The notes beneath the pieces were generated by a model, which did not search any database, had not been told where the DNA came from, and worked only from the letters and a program-made list of their open reading frames with translations. This document shows, piece by piece, positions 23,401-38,100 of a DNA stretch of 64,000 nt. A program made the position numbers and the translations under genes. The stretch comes from Drosophila pseudoobscura. Lineage: Eukaryota > Arthropoda > Insecta > Diptera > Drosophilidae. Location of the stretch: contig NC_046680.1 of the NCBI RefSeq assembly GCF_009870125.1, positions 6,262,001 through 6,326,000 on the forward strand, written 5' to 3'. Within the stretch, counting starts at the first letter, position 1. Every line of letters begins with the position of its first letter.

Positions 23401-26400
23401 TGCAATAAGCATTGAATATGCCAGATCCGAAGAGGAGAGACAGAGCAAGAGAGACCCACACATGTGCATATCGTGTGTGTGTGTGTATGTATGTCTTTTA
23501 AATACCCTTGCACTCAAAATATTGAACCCTCTTGATGGAAAAATACGCCTAAAGTTAGAGGCTTCCCTTCCAAGACTCCCCCGTGAAAGAGCAAAGTTTT
23601 TGTCTTGCAGGCAAACAAAGTTCATTTTTGTATCTTCACAAAGTAATTGGGAAACCTCGTTCTTCGGGGACTGCTGGAATCGCAGGGTAGTCCAATAGTC
23701 GCTTCTGGATTGCTTTGCTGGTCCAAACATTTGTTGCATTCATTACACAATAAATTATAATACGGGTTTTCGTTGTGGAATCCAAAAAGGTTTTGCCTAC
23801 CCCTGCCCCCAGCCCCCAGCCCCCAGCCCACCCCATCGCTAAAGCTACCGCTAGCCCCCCCCCCCCCCCATCATCGTCATTATCATTATCATTATCGTTA
23901 TCTTCATCATGTTTTGCGATTATCATGCACATCATTAGTATTATTGTGCTCTAATGCTCTTTGCGGGTATAACTCGTTTCGATCCGGAGCCAAGTGCAAA
24001 CTTGATTCGAAGACGTCGCATCTGCAATTTTGACATTTCGAATCCAACCTTGAAATCGAATGAGCCCCCCCCCCCCCCCTCACCACACCACACCACTCCA
24101 CATCGTTCCTCTCCATTCCGATCCAATCATCCCTCCGTTCAGCTCTTAGCCCGGCTCATAATTTGATCATTTGATGCCGTTGACAATTCCACACAATCTG
24201 CTCGAGAGTTGGCTCGAGTGTAATTCTGGCCATATGCTCGCAGACTGCACTGCGGCTAAGCCGGCTTCAAAGTTGTAGTTCGTTAGGCGACATATCCAAT
24301 GGGTGTGTGGAAGGAAGGCTGCAAAAAGGTCACTAGCTTTTTTTGTATTTTTTTTTGCTTTTCGATTTGGTTTTAGCTTTTGCTCAAAAGCGATGCGTTT
24401 CACTCAAGGCCTGCGCACTGGCGAAGGTCAACGAAGGACTCGGCTCTCTGCCAGCTATCTCTGTCTCTCTCTCTCTGTGTGTCTCTGGCTCTGTCACTCT
24501 TTTGACTCCCACTCGACGAACATTTTATGAATGAAATGCAAAGGTTTCGCCTCTAACTATCTCTCTCTCGCTCTCGCTCCCCCCCCCTCTCGTTCGCTCC
24601 TCTCTCGCTGTATCAGCCGGTGTGTGTGCCCAACCTACGACACAGCGCAGGGACCCCATGAATGAATGACGCAGTTTGTGTGTGCTGAGTGCTCGTTCTG
24701 GCTCTCGGAGCTTTTCAATTTTGGGCATTCAGTATGACGTCAGCATGCGTAATATTCTAGCGTGGGTGTAGCCGCCGCCGTAGGGCGAGGCGGCTGCCAG
24801 TGGGCGTCGAGCGTCGGCGTAGGGCGTGGGCGGGGACATGCATCACGGAACTTTCACAAAGCAGGGCAAATAACCTGATTTCAAATAATTCGCGAATGTT
24901 CAGGGCCGCACTAGAGATAGCAGCCAGCCCTCTCTGACGGTCTCTGGGTGTGCGTGGGCGTTCTAGAGCCGGAAAATGGAGCATGAATTTGGGGTTTCGC
25001 ACGCATGTTCCTCGAGATAAAGAAAATGCATTTAGTATTTTCGTCCTTTTTGGTCATTCAAATGCGCGGGAATTAGTCAAAGCAGAAAGCGAACTCCATT
25101 CAATGAATTCGCGGATGTTGTGGCTGTTGTGGCAGATAACAGCCGCGTGCCCCCGTGTGGGCGTCCGAAAGGGGGAGTTGGAGGTGGTGTTGGGTATACA
25201 ACCGGCTGTTCCATGAGATAACCCACAACACAAGGAACGTGTTTGCACTTCACTTCAGTTGACTTATGGCCTTTGTATATCTAGATAAATCCATTACCGG
25301 AAAAAAGTCTCATCCTGTACTTTTCTTTTGCAAAGCTCTCTGAGGGACTTTACAAAACTTGTCTCGGAGTTGAAATAGTAGATGAGCAGAAGATCAGCGA
25401 GTAGCCAAGATGGATACTCAGAAGATCAGCGAGTAGCCCAGATGGGGACCCAGAAGATCAGCGAGTAGCCAAGAGATAAACGCTACACATCAGCGAGTAG
25501 CAAAAAAGGAAACGAAGAAGATCTGATATTGGTAGCGAGAGAAACGCAGAAGATCAGCGAGTATCAAAGACATAAACAATAAACGTCAGCGAGTTGCAAA
25601 GAGCAAAACGCAGAAGATCAGATATTGGTAACGAGATATTGGAAACGCAGAAGGCGAGCGAGTATCCAAGAGAAACACGCACAAAATTCATCGGAAGATC
25701 TTTATCTAGTAATAGCAGAGATATTTTCCAATGTTTAACAACCTTAATATCAGGGAATCATCCATTAAGAGGAACCAGAACATACTAGAAACAGCTAAAT
25801 CCCAAATGGGGAACAAATGAACTGGAGAATCATTCCGACAATTGATAGTCAAGGGGAAATTCATAGATGGATCTGGTTACATCAGTATTCCCTTGGGGCC
25901 GGCAGCTGTGCTGCAACCTCCACTCTACGATAAATATACGGCCCGGCAATGCCAGCAAGCCCCTTCTGCCGATTCCCGTTCGAATCCAATCCTGACAGGA
26001 CTTACGTAATACGCTAGTTAAGGTTAAATTGCAGTTAATTGAATGTTGTACTAGCTTTGCTGGCTATGCGCACGCCCACGCCCCACGCCCACTGCCGATA
26101 CCGATGCCGCCACATGGGCGCGCCAAACACGACCAATGGCCACGCCCCTGTCCGCCCTGCCCGCCCTGTCCTGGCTCCTGTTCATGCTGGGGCCAGCAGG
26201 CGCCACCAGCCATCGGATGGATGGCCAACATGCAACCCATTCTCCATGGCGAACCACAAGAGCCAATGGGCGCCTGTCGGCTGCCAACCTCCTGTTGACT
26301 AGGCCCCCAGTCCCTCTCTCCCCCCCTTTCCCTGTGGTGGCCTTTTGTTTTCCGTATGGACGCCAGTTGAGGCCCGGCTCATCGATTTTTCATCTGTCGT

Positions 26401-29400
26401 TGGCGTCATTCGATGCGGTGCGGGGAGGTGCGGTGGGGTGGAGGCGGTGATGGGCGATGGCTTGCGGTGTATTTTGTCGTCCTGCTCAATTTCCCCCGCC
26501 GCCTCTTTTCGGCATATCCTTCAGCGCAATTTCCCTTGGCTTTTCCTGCACGAGAGTGTTTATCCTTCTGGTTGACGGCGGGATGGCTGAGGGTTAAGGT
26601 GATACGTTTTGGCCGCGTGGGCGGCTAAATGAAGGTGAAAGTTGAAAATGGAAAGGAGATAACTTTTTCGATTATTTTGCGGGGGGAAATGGCAGATGAG
26701 AACTCTGGTTTTTAATTACATTTTTATAATCATTCTGGTATACGAGTATATTCAATATTTAATAAGAGTGTATTCCTGCCAAAGAGATAATTACATGCGA
26801 GTACTTAGGGAGATTCCCTCTGCTCTGCTCTGATCTGCTCTGCTCTGCTCTGCCAAGTGTCCCTTTCTTTGGTCAATTTCCTTCTCTTCCTGCCTGTTGG
26901 CCTCCACTTAGTCGCTGGGGCTATTTCCGTTGCGCTGCCCACGCTTAAGTAAATGCTTGTTCTATTTTTAGCCCAAAGTATGTTGCAAATAAGTCGAGTC
27001 ACTCAGTCGAGTATAACGCAAATACGAAACGCGCCCCAAAAGCCAGAAGGACACAACGGATAGGAGGCGGATGGGAGGCGGATGGGAGGCGGAGGCGCAG
27101 GAGGAGGAGGAGGAGCAGCAGCAACAGATTGAGCTTTAGCTGGGAAGACCTTTGCCCTTGAGTGTGGTCCTTGTTTCGGTGTCTGTGTGGCAGTGTGTCT
27201 GTGTGTACGATAAAACCTGTAAATGCTTATCAGCAATTTACGAGTATTTTGCACTTGACACCCACTCACACAACCACGTACTGGCTTTGAGATGGCTTTG
27301 GGGAGGAGAGGAGAGGAGAGCAAGGCACTAGAGCGGGAACTGCACCGTGGAGTGAGTGGGAGAGAGGAAATTGTTTGGGGCCTGTGATTTGCAGCTGGCA
27401 GATTGCTTTTGTCTGGCCCTCTTCGGCGCCACCAAGGCGACAGGATATTCATTTTTGTTGTTGTTGTTGTTGCTGTTGCTGTTGCAAGGTGCCGCCACAG
27501 AAGGATGCCAAAGTGTTTTTTTTTTTACGCTTCGGTCGTTACAAGACCCCAAGACCCAGACTCGACAGCCAACTTTCAATTTCCAGCCGAAAGGAGGCTG
27601 GAAATAAAGCCCGAAAGAACTAGCACTAGAGTCGAGTGGCTCGACTGCGGGATACCCCAAAAGATTGATCGAACAGACATCAATTGATGGGAATCGATAT
27701 TCCTAAGCCCAAGGATTAGGATAAACCTGTTTCAAATTCCTTTATTTGGACAACAAATGTGCGCTATTTCTTGCGATTCTCATAAATGACAGAAAATCAA
27801 ATTACTAGATTTGGTTGGTATTTTCTTTCGATATTATTTCAGTATTAAAAGTTAATATTTTTAAGTATTTCTTCGTATTAATGACAGCAAATCTAATTAT
27901 AGTTTTTAGTATTTTAATCTAGTATATTTTGGTATTTTTTCGGTATTAGTTTGATATTAAATGTGAGTATTTTTAAGTATTTCTTCGTATCAATGACAGC
28001 AAATTTCATTATAGTTCTAGTATTTTAATTTATTATCTTTTGGTATTTTTCAGTTTTATTTTAGTAACAAGTGTGAGAATTTTAAAGTATTTCTTCGTAT
28101 TAATTACAGCAAATCTAAATATAGTTTTTAGTATACTAAAGATACTAAATCTTTTGGTATTTTTTAGGTATTAGTTTGGTATTAAGTGTGGTATTGGTAT
28201 TTGCGTGGTGTTTCTTGGGCCTTCTCAAAAGAAAGTCTTCAGTACTATGTATTCTGCCATCAAGTTGTAGTATTTTCTGGTTTGGTATTTTGAGCGCTGC
28301 TCTGCTAAGTATACCCTCTGCACTCTTAGCGCTGCACCGGGGGTATTGTTGTAATTGTTGTGCGTGTCTGTGTGTTAGTTGGGGCTTTGTGTATTATCAA
28401 ATTGGTTCATGGCAATTCTTGTGCGTTGTTGCCGCAGTTGCAGTTGCAATTTGATTTGGATTTGGATTTGGAGACGGAGACGGTGCTGTGCTGTGCCTGG
28501 AGCTGCACGAGCTCGTTAGCGGAGGCTGCTGCTCTTGCCTCCATGGAGGCGTTTTTGGTTACTTGAGGCTGCAGCCGCAGCGGCAGCGGCAGCGGCTCTT
28601 AGGACACCAGTCGAACAGCAGTCGAGCCGTGGTGGAGCAGCTGCTGCAACCAGTTCCAATTGAAAGCCATTCTAATGTGTCTGCGTCCGCAAAGTGAGCG
28701 TTGCCACAGTGAAGCCTCGATGGCAGTCTCTTGAAGCTCTCCTTCAATCTTTTTTTGTGCCATTCCTCGTATCGTCTTTCTTTCGAAGCCACCTCCTTAA
28801 GCCCTTCTCTGCTGTTGTTCTTTGTACGCGAGTCTCTACTGTTTGCGATTTATGTATGTTGAGTGCATGCGTTGCACCGCTGCTGCTGCTGCTGCGGCGG
28901 CGTCTGGTACTGCCCTTGGAGCCGTTTCTTGACGTGCCACACAAACAAGCGGACACGGACTCGGACAGACGCGGACAGAGAGACTCTCAAACACACGGCC
29001 AGAATTAAGGTCGTTTCTGCGTAGGCGTGTGGGGTGAGGAGATCGTAAATCTGTGTCCACGCCGCCACCTCCACGGGGACGGTGCCAGAACGTGTCTGGA
29101 ATACAGACAGGATGCAGGCTTCCACTTCAATCTGTGATCAATCTGCGATCTCCGCCAGGCGGGCAGCCAGCTGCTCTTTTCTGGCAAGCCAGCCGCAAGC
29201 AGCCACAGTGATCCACGCTGCGTATACGTAATGCAGCCCCCGACTGCCGTTTGACTTTCACTTTTTGTTTGTTGGCTGTTGCTTGGGCCTTTTGCAACTC
29301 GAAATTCTTGCATAAAAAGCGAATGCAATTATCTGTTAAATAATGAACTGCTTGGCAAAAACTGTTAACAATCTGCAGATAAGAAAATGCGGGGATTGTG

Positions 29401-32065
29401 GTCTAGAATGCGATATGCGGAGAGGAATGCCCTGGGGAAAGGGCCACAGACTGGGCTTATTCCTTCGCCTCCTGGAAGGGTTTCCTTGCCCACAATCTAC
29501 TGTGACTCTAAGGATACAAATAGCTGGCTCAAACATGGCTCAGGAGAATAAATACCTCCCCGGGGCGGTCACTCTGGGGTGTCTAGAGACTTGACCAGAT
29601 CTCGGACCATAGACCAATTCACTTTGCATTCTCTCTGTCTCTTTCTGGCAGTCCACTTTAATCAAACGACATTTTTTCTGTGCCCAACAACAACTAACTA
29701 TAAAAGCGACTAAAGAACGGCCGCAACAGCTGCTGGCCAACACCCAATATGGCCAAGATACACATGCACACATACAGACACATATTTGATTGCATTGCCG
29801 CTGCACGGTGCAGGAAAGACAAGGAGAGCAAGAGAGATACTAGTGGAGCGAGAGAGTGCAGCTATTTGTTGCTCGACAGAAGCGAATAACTAAACCAGTC
29901 TTGAAAGGTGTCTTATTTTTTTGTTTTTTGTTTTTTTTTTTCAATAAAAGCCATCTATCTACACATACTATACTATACTATCTATTAAGCCTGGCAGACA
30001 CGTACAGACACACAGGCAAGCACAAACACAGACAAAAAAGTAAAGCGAAACAACGGACCAGACCAGACCAGACGAGACCAGACCGAAGGCAGTCACAGGC
30101 CCAGGCACCCCCTACAAACAGCCGAAAAGGCAAAAGCAAAAGCAAAAGCAAAGAGTCGTCCCATAAGCTCCAATAAGAACATCGCTTGCTGTTGCTTTTT
30201 GATTGTGGATGCTCTTAAGGAGAGCGAGTAGAGCGACGAGAGGAGCAGCGAGTAGACTTCGAAGATGATCGAGTGGCGGAGAAGGGTCGAGAAGAGAGCA
30301 TCATAGACCATAGAAGCGAGCGCAAGCTCCGTTAGATTGAGAGGCAATTGTGAAGAATGGATAGGCCTAGGAGGTGGGAAAAAACAAAGCAAAACAGGTA
30401 ATAGAGCGACAGGTGGGAGCAACGGGGGAGCAGACGATAAAAATATGATAGAGGCTGACCAAAATTTACAGCATACATTTTTGTATTTTTTGAGAGTTGT
30501 TTTTTATTATTAAGAAAAAATAATAATAATACAGCAACTTATAAAACAGTCAACAGTTAGGACTCAGTATAAATGATTTTACTTGTTTTTCTGTTTCTGT
30601 TTTATTTTTTTGGTAATTTATTTGTGTTTTTTTTTCTTCAATATTTTGTTGTTGTTGTTATTCATAGTCGGGTTTCAGTGAATAAAATAGCAATTTGAAC
30701 GTTTCTTGTTTTGCGACTCACAGTCTGAGTGTATTCGGGCGAGTGCGAGTGCGAGTGCGCCTGTGAGTGTATTCATGTGAGTGTGTGTGCCACTGTGAGT
30801 GGATTAAACACATTTTGAAAATCGAAAGCAAGGTCTTTTCTGCAGACAACGTTGTTTTTGTTTGCGGCCACTCTTGTCGTTGCTGGTTGTTTTGGTACCT
30901 TCAAGCTTGGAATTTTTTAGTTTAGAACGTAATTTATAAATTAATTATTGGCCGCACAAGTCACATGTTTGGCCCACGAATTCGATCTATGGCAGAACTC
31001 GAACCCATGTCTTGTTTTTGTTTGTTTTGTTCTTTCGTGTCGTGTTCTTTGGTAAGCCTTTAAGTCGCAACTATTTTTATATGAACAAACAAACGAATCG
31101 CACAGTAAAAAACAGAATGAAAGAAACCCTTGGCGATCGATTGTTTCGATTGTTTGTTCCGGTTTCTATCAAATTTGTTGATGTTTCTAAGACTTTGGTT
31201 GCTTTCTACAAGTAGATGATGAGACTCTGCTGTACCCCCTGCAAAGGTGCACCAACAACAACCAGCAAATGCATTTGTTTGCGATAACAAAGAACCTCCT
31301 CAGGCTGGTACTGTTCTCTGTTCTCTGTTCTCTGTGGCACGTGTCGGCCAGTGTCTCTCACCTCATCGGCAACTAATTGCACTTAGCACTGCCAACAGCA
31401 ACAACAGCAACAACAGCAGGGGGAGCAATAATTTGTTAACGTTGTCAAGGGGACATGCCCACCGACCCACGATAATCTCACAAGTCCTCCCCGCTTGCTC
31501 TCTCTCATTCTCTATGAACAACACGCTCCCCCCCCACCCCCATCCACTGGGCTCTTCCGCTGCTGATAGCTGGACGGAGGGGCATCAACAGCAACGACAG
31601 CAACAAATAGGATGTTTATTATATAAATTTCAATAAAAGATTATTATCTGTTTCAATATATGAAACATTTAATTGATATTTATACATAAATTGTATGGAA
31701 AGTCATGATTTTGCTGCTTAATATTGTTAACTATAATATCCAGAGTAATTTAGTAGAAAATTAATTCTCTTTGTGAAGCAGAAATGTTTGAATAGTTCTC
31801 ATTCACTGAATCTATCACCCCATCCATCTATTCTATTTATCTCATTGCGAAGCCTCAGATCTTATAAATAATCTCAAGTAATTGCCGGATTGGAAGCCAA
31901 AACTTGTTGAAGAGCAGAACAAATAACGAAAATTGAAACAAAAATAAACTGATTGTGTCTAAAAATAAACTTTAAACAAAAAATCAAGTTGAATAGTTTA
32001 CCAAACAAAGACAGAAAAAACATTCAACTCGTACCATACAACATTTAAATGGTTTTAAAAGGCGC

Positions 32066-32106
<41 letters not shown>

Positions 32107-35100
32107 TCGCAAAGCTGAAGCTGAAGCTTTTGAAACAGTTGCTGTCGGCTTTGGCTGGTGCTTTCGCAAGAGAAAATGCAGATTGATCAACCTCAACGCA
32201 CAAACAATGCAAAAAGTGAATATTTTTAGATAATTTTATATTTAAATAAATAATTTTCTTTTTGGGTCGAAATTCGAATGCAAAGAAACCGAAATATTTA
32301 GGCGCTTTTTAGAGTGTGTGGCGGCAAAAGCTTCGCCGCTCGCTCTGTCGCTTTAGCTCTCGCTCTCACTCTCCGCCGTCGGTCTCAACAAGCTTCTGAC
32401 GTAATTGTGTGGTGGTGGTGTCTTCTGATCGAAGCTCGCTGGCTGCCTCTGCTGCTGCTGCTGCTGATTTGCCGGTTTCGACAAGAGCCAGTGGCAGTGG
32501 CAGCGGCAGCGGCAGAGGCAGAGGCAGCGACAGCGACAGAGGCAACAACAAAACAGCATAGCAACTAGTGTCGGTGGGGTAAATATAATTAAACTTTCGA
32601 ATGGGATCAGTAGGCAAACCGAGCACCGAACAACGAGCAGAGCAAGCAGCAGCAGCAGCGGCAGCGGGAGCGGCAGCAGCGCCGTGCAGTTTCACTCAAT
32701 TGAGCGAGCGCGTCGCGTTGCTGCGAAGCTTTTTGGGGCCGTCCGAAGCTTTTCGCCACTCAATTGGGGAACGGAATAGATGGTCGCGCAGCCAAGTTTC
32801 ATGCCAGCGCCAAATGCCGTTGAATTCAGTCATTCAAAGTCAGAGTCAAGAGGCACACAGAACATACATCATACAGAAAGAAACATATATAGTACATAAA
32901 TTAAAATAAATCTAAAGCATAGCCGCAGACGAAACAAAGCCGTACCGAAGTCACTCTCGAAAAGCAACGAGAGCAGAAACCCCAACGAAAAAGCGAAAGG
33001 GCAAACCAAAACAGGAGACGCAAACAGACGCACGCAAAAGGAACATTCTGGCAACAGGCAGACGACAGGCCTTGCTTCTCGGCTAACTAACGGTCTAATC
33101 TCCACACTCTCCCACGCCACGCCAGGCCACGCCACGCCACGCCACTCTCGCTCTCGCTCTCGCTCTCCTGCACTCACCTCCTCCTCCTGCCTGCCTGCCT
33201 GTCAAGTGGGACACGCAGCATATGTTTGGCAGGCTACACCCCAGGCGGCGATACCGTTGAACCATATGTTGGCGCCGTTCTAGGGCTACAACGTGTGTGC
33301 GTGTGTGCTTAGATTCTCGAGAGCTTCTCCGACAGAAGAGAACAAGTGTTTGTCATTGTGTGCAAAGAAACAAAAACATAAGAATCAAAATTAAAACAGT
33401 GTGCATTTCTGTGCGCGTTTGTGTGTGTGTTTTTGTGCGTACGTATCGTTCTAACGGTGCTCTTACAGTGTGCAAAAAGTGCAATCGAAAGAAGTCAAGC
33501 GAACGAAACAGCAGTGTGCAGCCGCCACAAAAAAAAGGTCGAGAATTAATTGCGTGTTTCGTACCGTACTGTAATCCAAGGTACTCCACGAGCACTCGAC
33601 TCGACTCGACTCGACTCGACTCCGGGACATCTGAAGAGTGCTGAGGCTGCTCCTTGTACTTCTTTCTCCATATATCCTGTCGAATCGGCATCCATCCAGC
33701 ATTCATATGAAACCGGGAAATTGGCAGAAAACGTACAATGCTAAGGTAAATGTCACAACCACGCCCATATGCCCACTCAACCGCCTCATCCATTTCATCC
33801 ATTTCATCCATTTCATCCACTTCATCCACTTCATCCTTTCCCCGCTGCAGCATGTGGCATATGTTGCGAAAATTTAATGCGCAAAAATCCATCGGTATCT
33901 GTATCCCTTTCTCTCTCTCTCTCTTTCTCTGTCTCTGTCTCTGTATCTCTTTGACGCTGTATCTATCAATGACAAAATTGCGCTAAAGTATCTTTTTTTT
34001 ATGTACATATGTATCTTTAAGTGCGTTTATGGCATTCAACAGAGTCTCTCGATTGTTTTATTGTTGTTTTTCGGTTTTGGATCATTAGGTTTGAAGAATT
34101 TGCAATGAATATTGTTGCTGTTGTTTTGAATTTCCCAAAGAAGGGTGGGAGGAGCAAAATAAACGTATCTACAGATGTCTCTACAGAGAAAGACGATACG
34201 AAGCCACAAAGACTAGAAACTAGATATTTCACAGTATCTGATGGAAGAGGATTTTCCGTAGAAAATCCCCCCCTAAAGTTGGGAACTATGTATATCTCAT
34301 GAATAGAATACTATTCTAAAGAATAATGAATAAATACATTGACAACAATCTTTAGCTTGTGCACTGGAGATCAACAAAATTTAAAATAAATTATTTCTAT
34401 TAGATACTCGGTGCGTTCTCAGAGTCTCTGTTGTGCACCCTTGTCTATGACTAAGTTTTAGGAGCAAGACCCTATAATTATTGAATTTTCAAGATCTCAA
34501 TAGAACAATCTGTTGGCAGACGTGAACTTCGAATGGATTTCAATCATTCACAAAACTCCTTGAACAACAAACTGCGTTGTGTGTGTGGTGTGCTCTTGTT
34601 AGTTGTTGTTTCTTGTTGAGATTTCTTGAGTTGTTTTTTCCATCGTAAAAACTAAAGTTCGCGTACGACATTCAAATGAATGCAGTGCATACTGTGGCTT
34701 TGCTTTCGGCTTGGAATTTCAAATTGGAATTGGAATTCGAAACTGAAATTGAAATTCAAAATCAATTGCAAATACATAACACGGCAGACTGCCGTTTGCC
34801 AGTGTATCCGTGTATCTGTGTATCTGTGTATCTTTCAACCTACGGCAGAGGTACATATCCGGGTTCAGGTACGAATGCGAGTAGCCACGGGTATGTGCGT
34901 CAGTTGTTCAGTAGTGAAACCTCATGACACGACTTGTGTCTGCCCCCTGTCTTGTCACGTGTAAGGGTAGGCCGTAGGCCGTAGGCCCCGCACTTGACGT
35001 TGCATACAACAAGCGGGGAGCAGAGGAGCACCCCCCCACTAATTACATTACATTACATTATGTATAACACTTGGCGCAACGTATCTGTTGTATCTGTTGT

Positions 35101-38100
35101 CTGTCTGTGGCTTGTAGTTTATAGTTTGTTCACGTTTTCTACGCCTCCACCTCCGCCTCCACCTCCGCCTCCTCCTCCGCCTTGGAATTGAAAATTGTTT
35201 ATTTAAAGTCTCGGATGTCTCGATGCAAGAAATAATGCCAACAAAACGCAGAGGGAGACAATAAAGCATAAATAAATATAAATATAGGCAAATAAAGTGA
35301 AAGATACAAACACAGATACAGAGTTAAAGAGATACTTTGAAAGAGACACGGCTTAGAACTTGGAAATTGTTTAAACAGTTTGCCCGTTTGTTTCTTTGTT
35401 TGTTTGTTATTCTCTGCCCTGTTTGCCACATTCTATTCCTCCACATGCCACACGAACACGTGAAGAAAGTCTACTAAGCCACATCGATCCACTGTCGCTG
35501 CCGCTGCACTTGTTACGCGGCAAATGTATCTGTCTATCTGCAAAATGTTGTGCGCACATGCAAATGTGTCCCCTGCCCAGCCCCTGCGTCGTGTGGACTC
35601 TGTCTTTGGCACATATTCGAGACCACGCAGTCGCTCGGTATTTCGTGCTCTGCGAAAGGTTAACAACCTGACTTTAAATTAGCCAAGCCACAGTCCCCAG
35701 TCCCCAGTCCGCCAATCTACCTGAGCCTCTGCCTCAGCCTCTGCCTCAGCCTCCGCCTCAGATGTATCTGTAGCTCTGCCATGATGTTGGCTTCTGACCC
35801 CATTCAACCGTGGGCAGGTTATCCAAAGAATACTGTCCGCATACATAATAATAATAATAAGTCCCCAGGGCAGACGCAGACCCGTGAAATGTGTTTATTT
35901 CTCTCGAGATACCATTATTAATGGGCCCCAGGGCGGAGCCAGGGTGAAGTCATGGAGAACGTGCCTCGCGGAGAAGTTCGGTAACCTAAGCTGATTAGGA
36001 TTTCAATCCCTCAGAACCGTCGTGTAATTATGCAATTTCAAAAACATTTGTCGGCTGCTCTTTCCAGTCTATATCTTGTCCGAGCGTAGGTGTATCTATT
36101 CGTATCTGTGGAATTGTGTTGGGATCAGGGGGGAACGGACACCTCCATGGAGTGCGAAGCAGGTCGCTGCCTCTCTTGCCGCAAGACTAATTGCAGTTTG
36201 CCAGCCAGTGGCCCAACTTCGTGACTTGTGAATAGCAGAAATAATAGCGAAAAAGACTACAGAAAATGTTTTCGGCCTAATGATGATTGGACACCAGAAA
36301 CACACACAAAAGTACACAGATGCAGCAGTTACAAGTGGAGATACGGTAGATACAGCAGATACAGCAGATACGGTAGATACAGCAGATACAGATACAATGT
36401 CAATTGCGTGTTGAATAATTCTCCTTTGATTGCGCTGGGGGGCAGGGCAGTTGTGCAATGCATTTGTATCTATGTATCTATATCTACATCTATAGTTGAT
36501 TTCGGAAATCTATCATCGGATTGATATCAGGGTATCTTTAGCGGTGCACAGTATCTCTTTGTATCTATCTTATCCATTAAAGTGGTATCTAGATCTTATT
36601 TGTATCTAGTAGTGTGTGCAAGTTGTATCTTTCTATCTTTCTATTGTGTGTGTGTTCGAATTCTTTGTGTTCTCCCCTTTGGGACCTTCCTGCAGGGCCC
36701 CCCTATATCTTTGTAGGTTACACGCATTTGCATATCCAACTATTGCTCTGGAGGGACTTTCCTGCCCGTGTATTAGCATATCCTGCATTATGCATGAGCC
36801 CACTATCTCCAATCGAAACCTTACGAGCCCCCAAGTAACTCCAAAAACCCCCAAAAAGAAAACCCTTTGAAATGCAATCAAGTTTGTATTTTGTTTTTTT
36901 TTGTAGCTTGTGCTGTGCTGTGCTCTAGTTAATGTTGCAGTTGTTATTGTTATTGTTGTTGTTGTTGTTGTTATTGATTGTCAACCTTCAGCGCACAGCG
37001 ACGTTGTATGCCGCACACGGCGAAGGTCGGCCACTGCGTTCGTTCATTGTCCGTCGGCCTATCGGCATTTATTTCATGCACAAAAAGAAACAACAACAAC
37101 AACAAAAACAAAAACAAAACTAAAACTGAACAAGCTTCAAAGATACATACATACATATGTACATATGTATATGTACGTATGCATTTACAAACATATGTAT
37201 CTTTGACTTTGATTATATATAGATTTGTATCTGTATCTGTATCTGTGTCTGTGTCGGTGTCGGTGTCCGTGCATTGCGACGCGCTCTACGCGCCTACAGT
37301 TCTAATTAAAAATGAATACGTTCAAGTTAAGGACAGAGACGGCAGCTAATTGAATTAAGCCCAGTTCCAACACACGCACACACGCACACAGATACAAATG
37401 TATCTCTGGCGGTGCTGGTGGGTGGCAAGTCGAAGTTGCCGCCTGCTGCGAGTACCTGTTGGCGCTATTTCGGTGGTATTCCAGAGTCTCCATAAATAGG
37501 GGCCATCCCAAAAAAAAAAAGCCATCGCCCCTCCCCTCCATAGTTTCCCCCTCCCATTTGTCGCACTGTTTGCTTGAAAGACAATGGGGAAAAACAGGGC
37601 AAATAGTGAACACATCTTTCAGCTGTTTAAATAGCACTTAAAAGCCGAAAATACAATAATATCTGAACGACTAAATAATCTATATGGGGATACAGCAGAT
37701 ACAACAGATACAACAGATACAGATACAGATACAGATACAATATGTAGAGCACAATTGCGGTCTGTCCCAGATCGGACCTGAAAGAATGCGACAATTTCTA
37801 CAGAAGACTGTGAATGCTCAAAGGAAAGGCAGCCTCCATTCCCCATTCCATATTCCCATCCTCAGAGGCTACCGTACGCCTTTGTCGGGGTCCACTGTAC
37901 ACGAAAACAAAATAAATTAATTGAAGGAAAATGAAATTTCTGCCTTGGCTGATTCTGAATCTGATTTTGAATCTGAATCTCATTCAAGTGTTGCTCTCGA
38001 TCTAGATCTCATTTTTTGGGGTTCCTCTTTCTTTCCATTCTTTTTTTTTTTTGTGGGTCTGTTTCCGTTGCCTGGCAACGGCGAGGCGCCGCCGTCGTGT

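Larger units (their letters stand above)
13600..25370. other. Intron segment without a recognised gene
   Basis: Contains microsatellites, the CGATA cluster at 14.84-15.11 kb, the 65-bp duplication at 18.0 kb, C-rich tracts at 23.8-24.1 kb and a TGACGTCA at 24735-24742. Several ATG-started frames of 80-110 codons occur (for example 18842-19165) but show no domain or supporting splice sites. I see no gene on either strand. Confidence 0.5.

Noticed and set aside
25970..26000. GTTCGAATCCAATCC resembling a tRNA T-arm/B box
   Set aside because: No matching A box, anticodon arm or acceptor stem pairing could be found upstream.
26029..26450. Overlapping Pro/His/Arg-rich frames in GC-rich intron DNA
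   Set aside because: All frames are open because of CACGCCC low-complexity sequence; no splice sites or domains.
33353..33892. Minus-strand 179-aa frame with DEMDEMDEV repeats
   Set aside because: The repeat part comes from the 9-bp CATTTCATC array and the rest is leader-like non-coding DNA.
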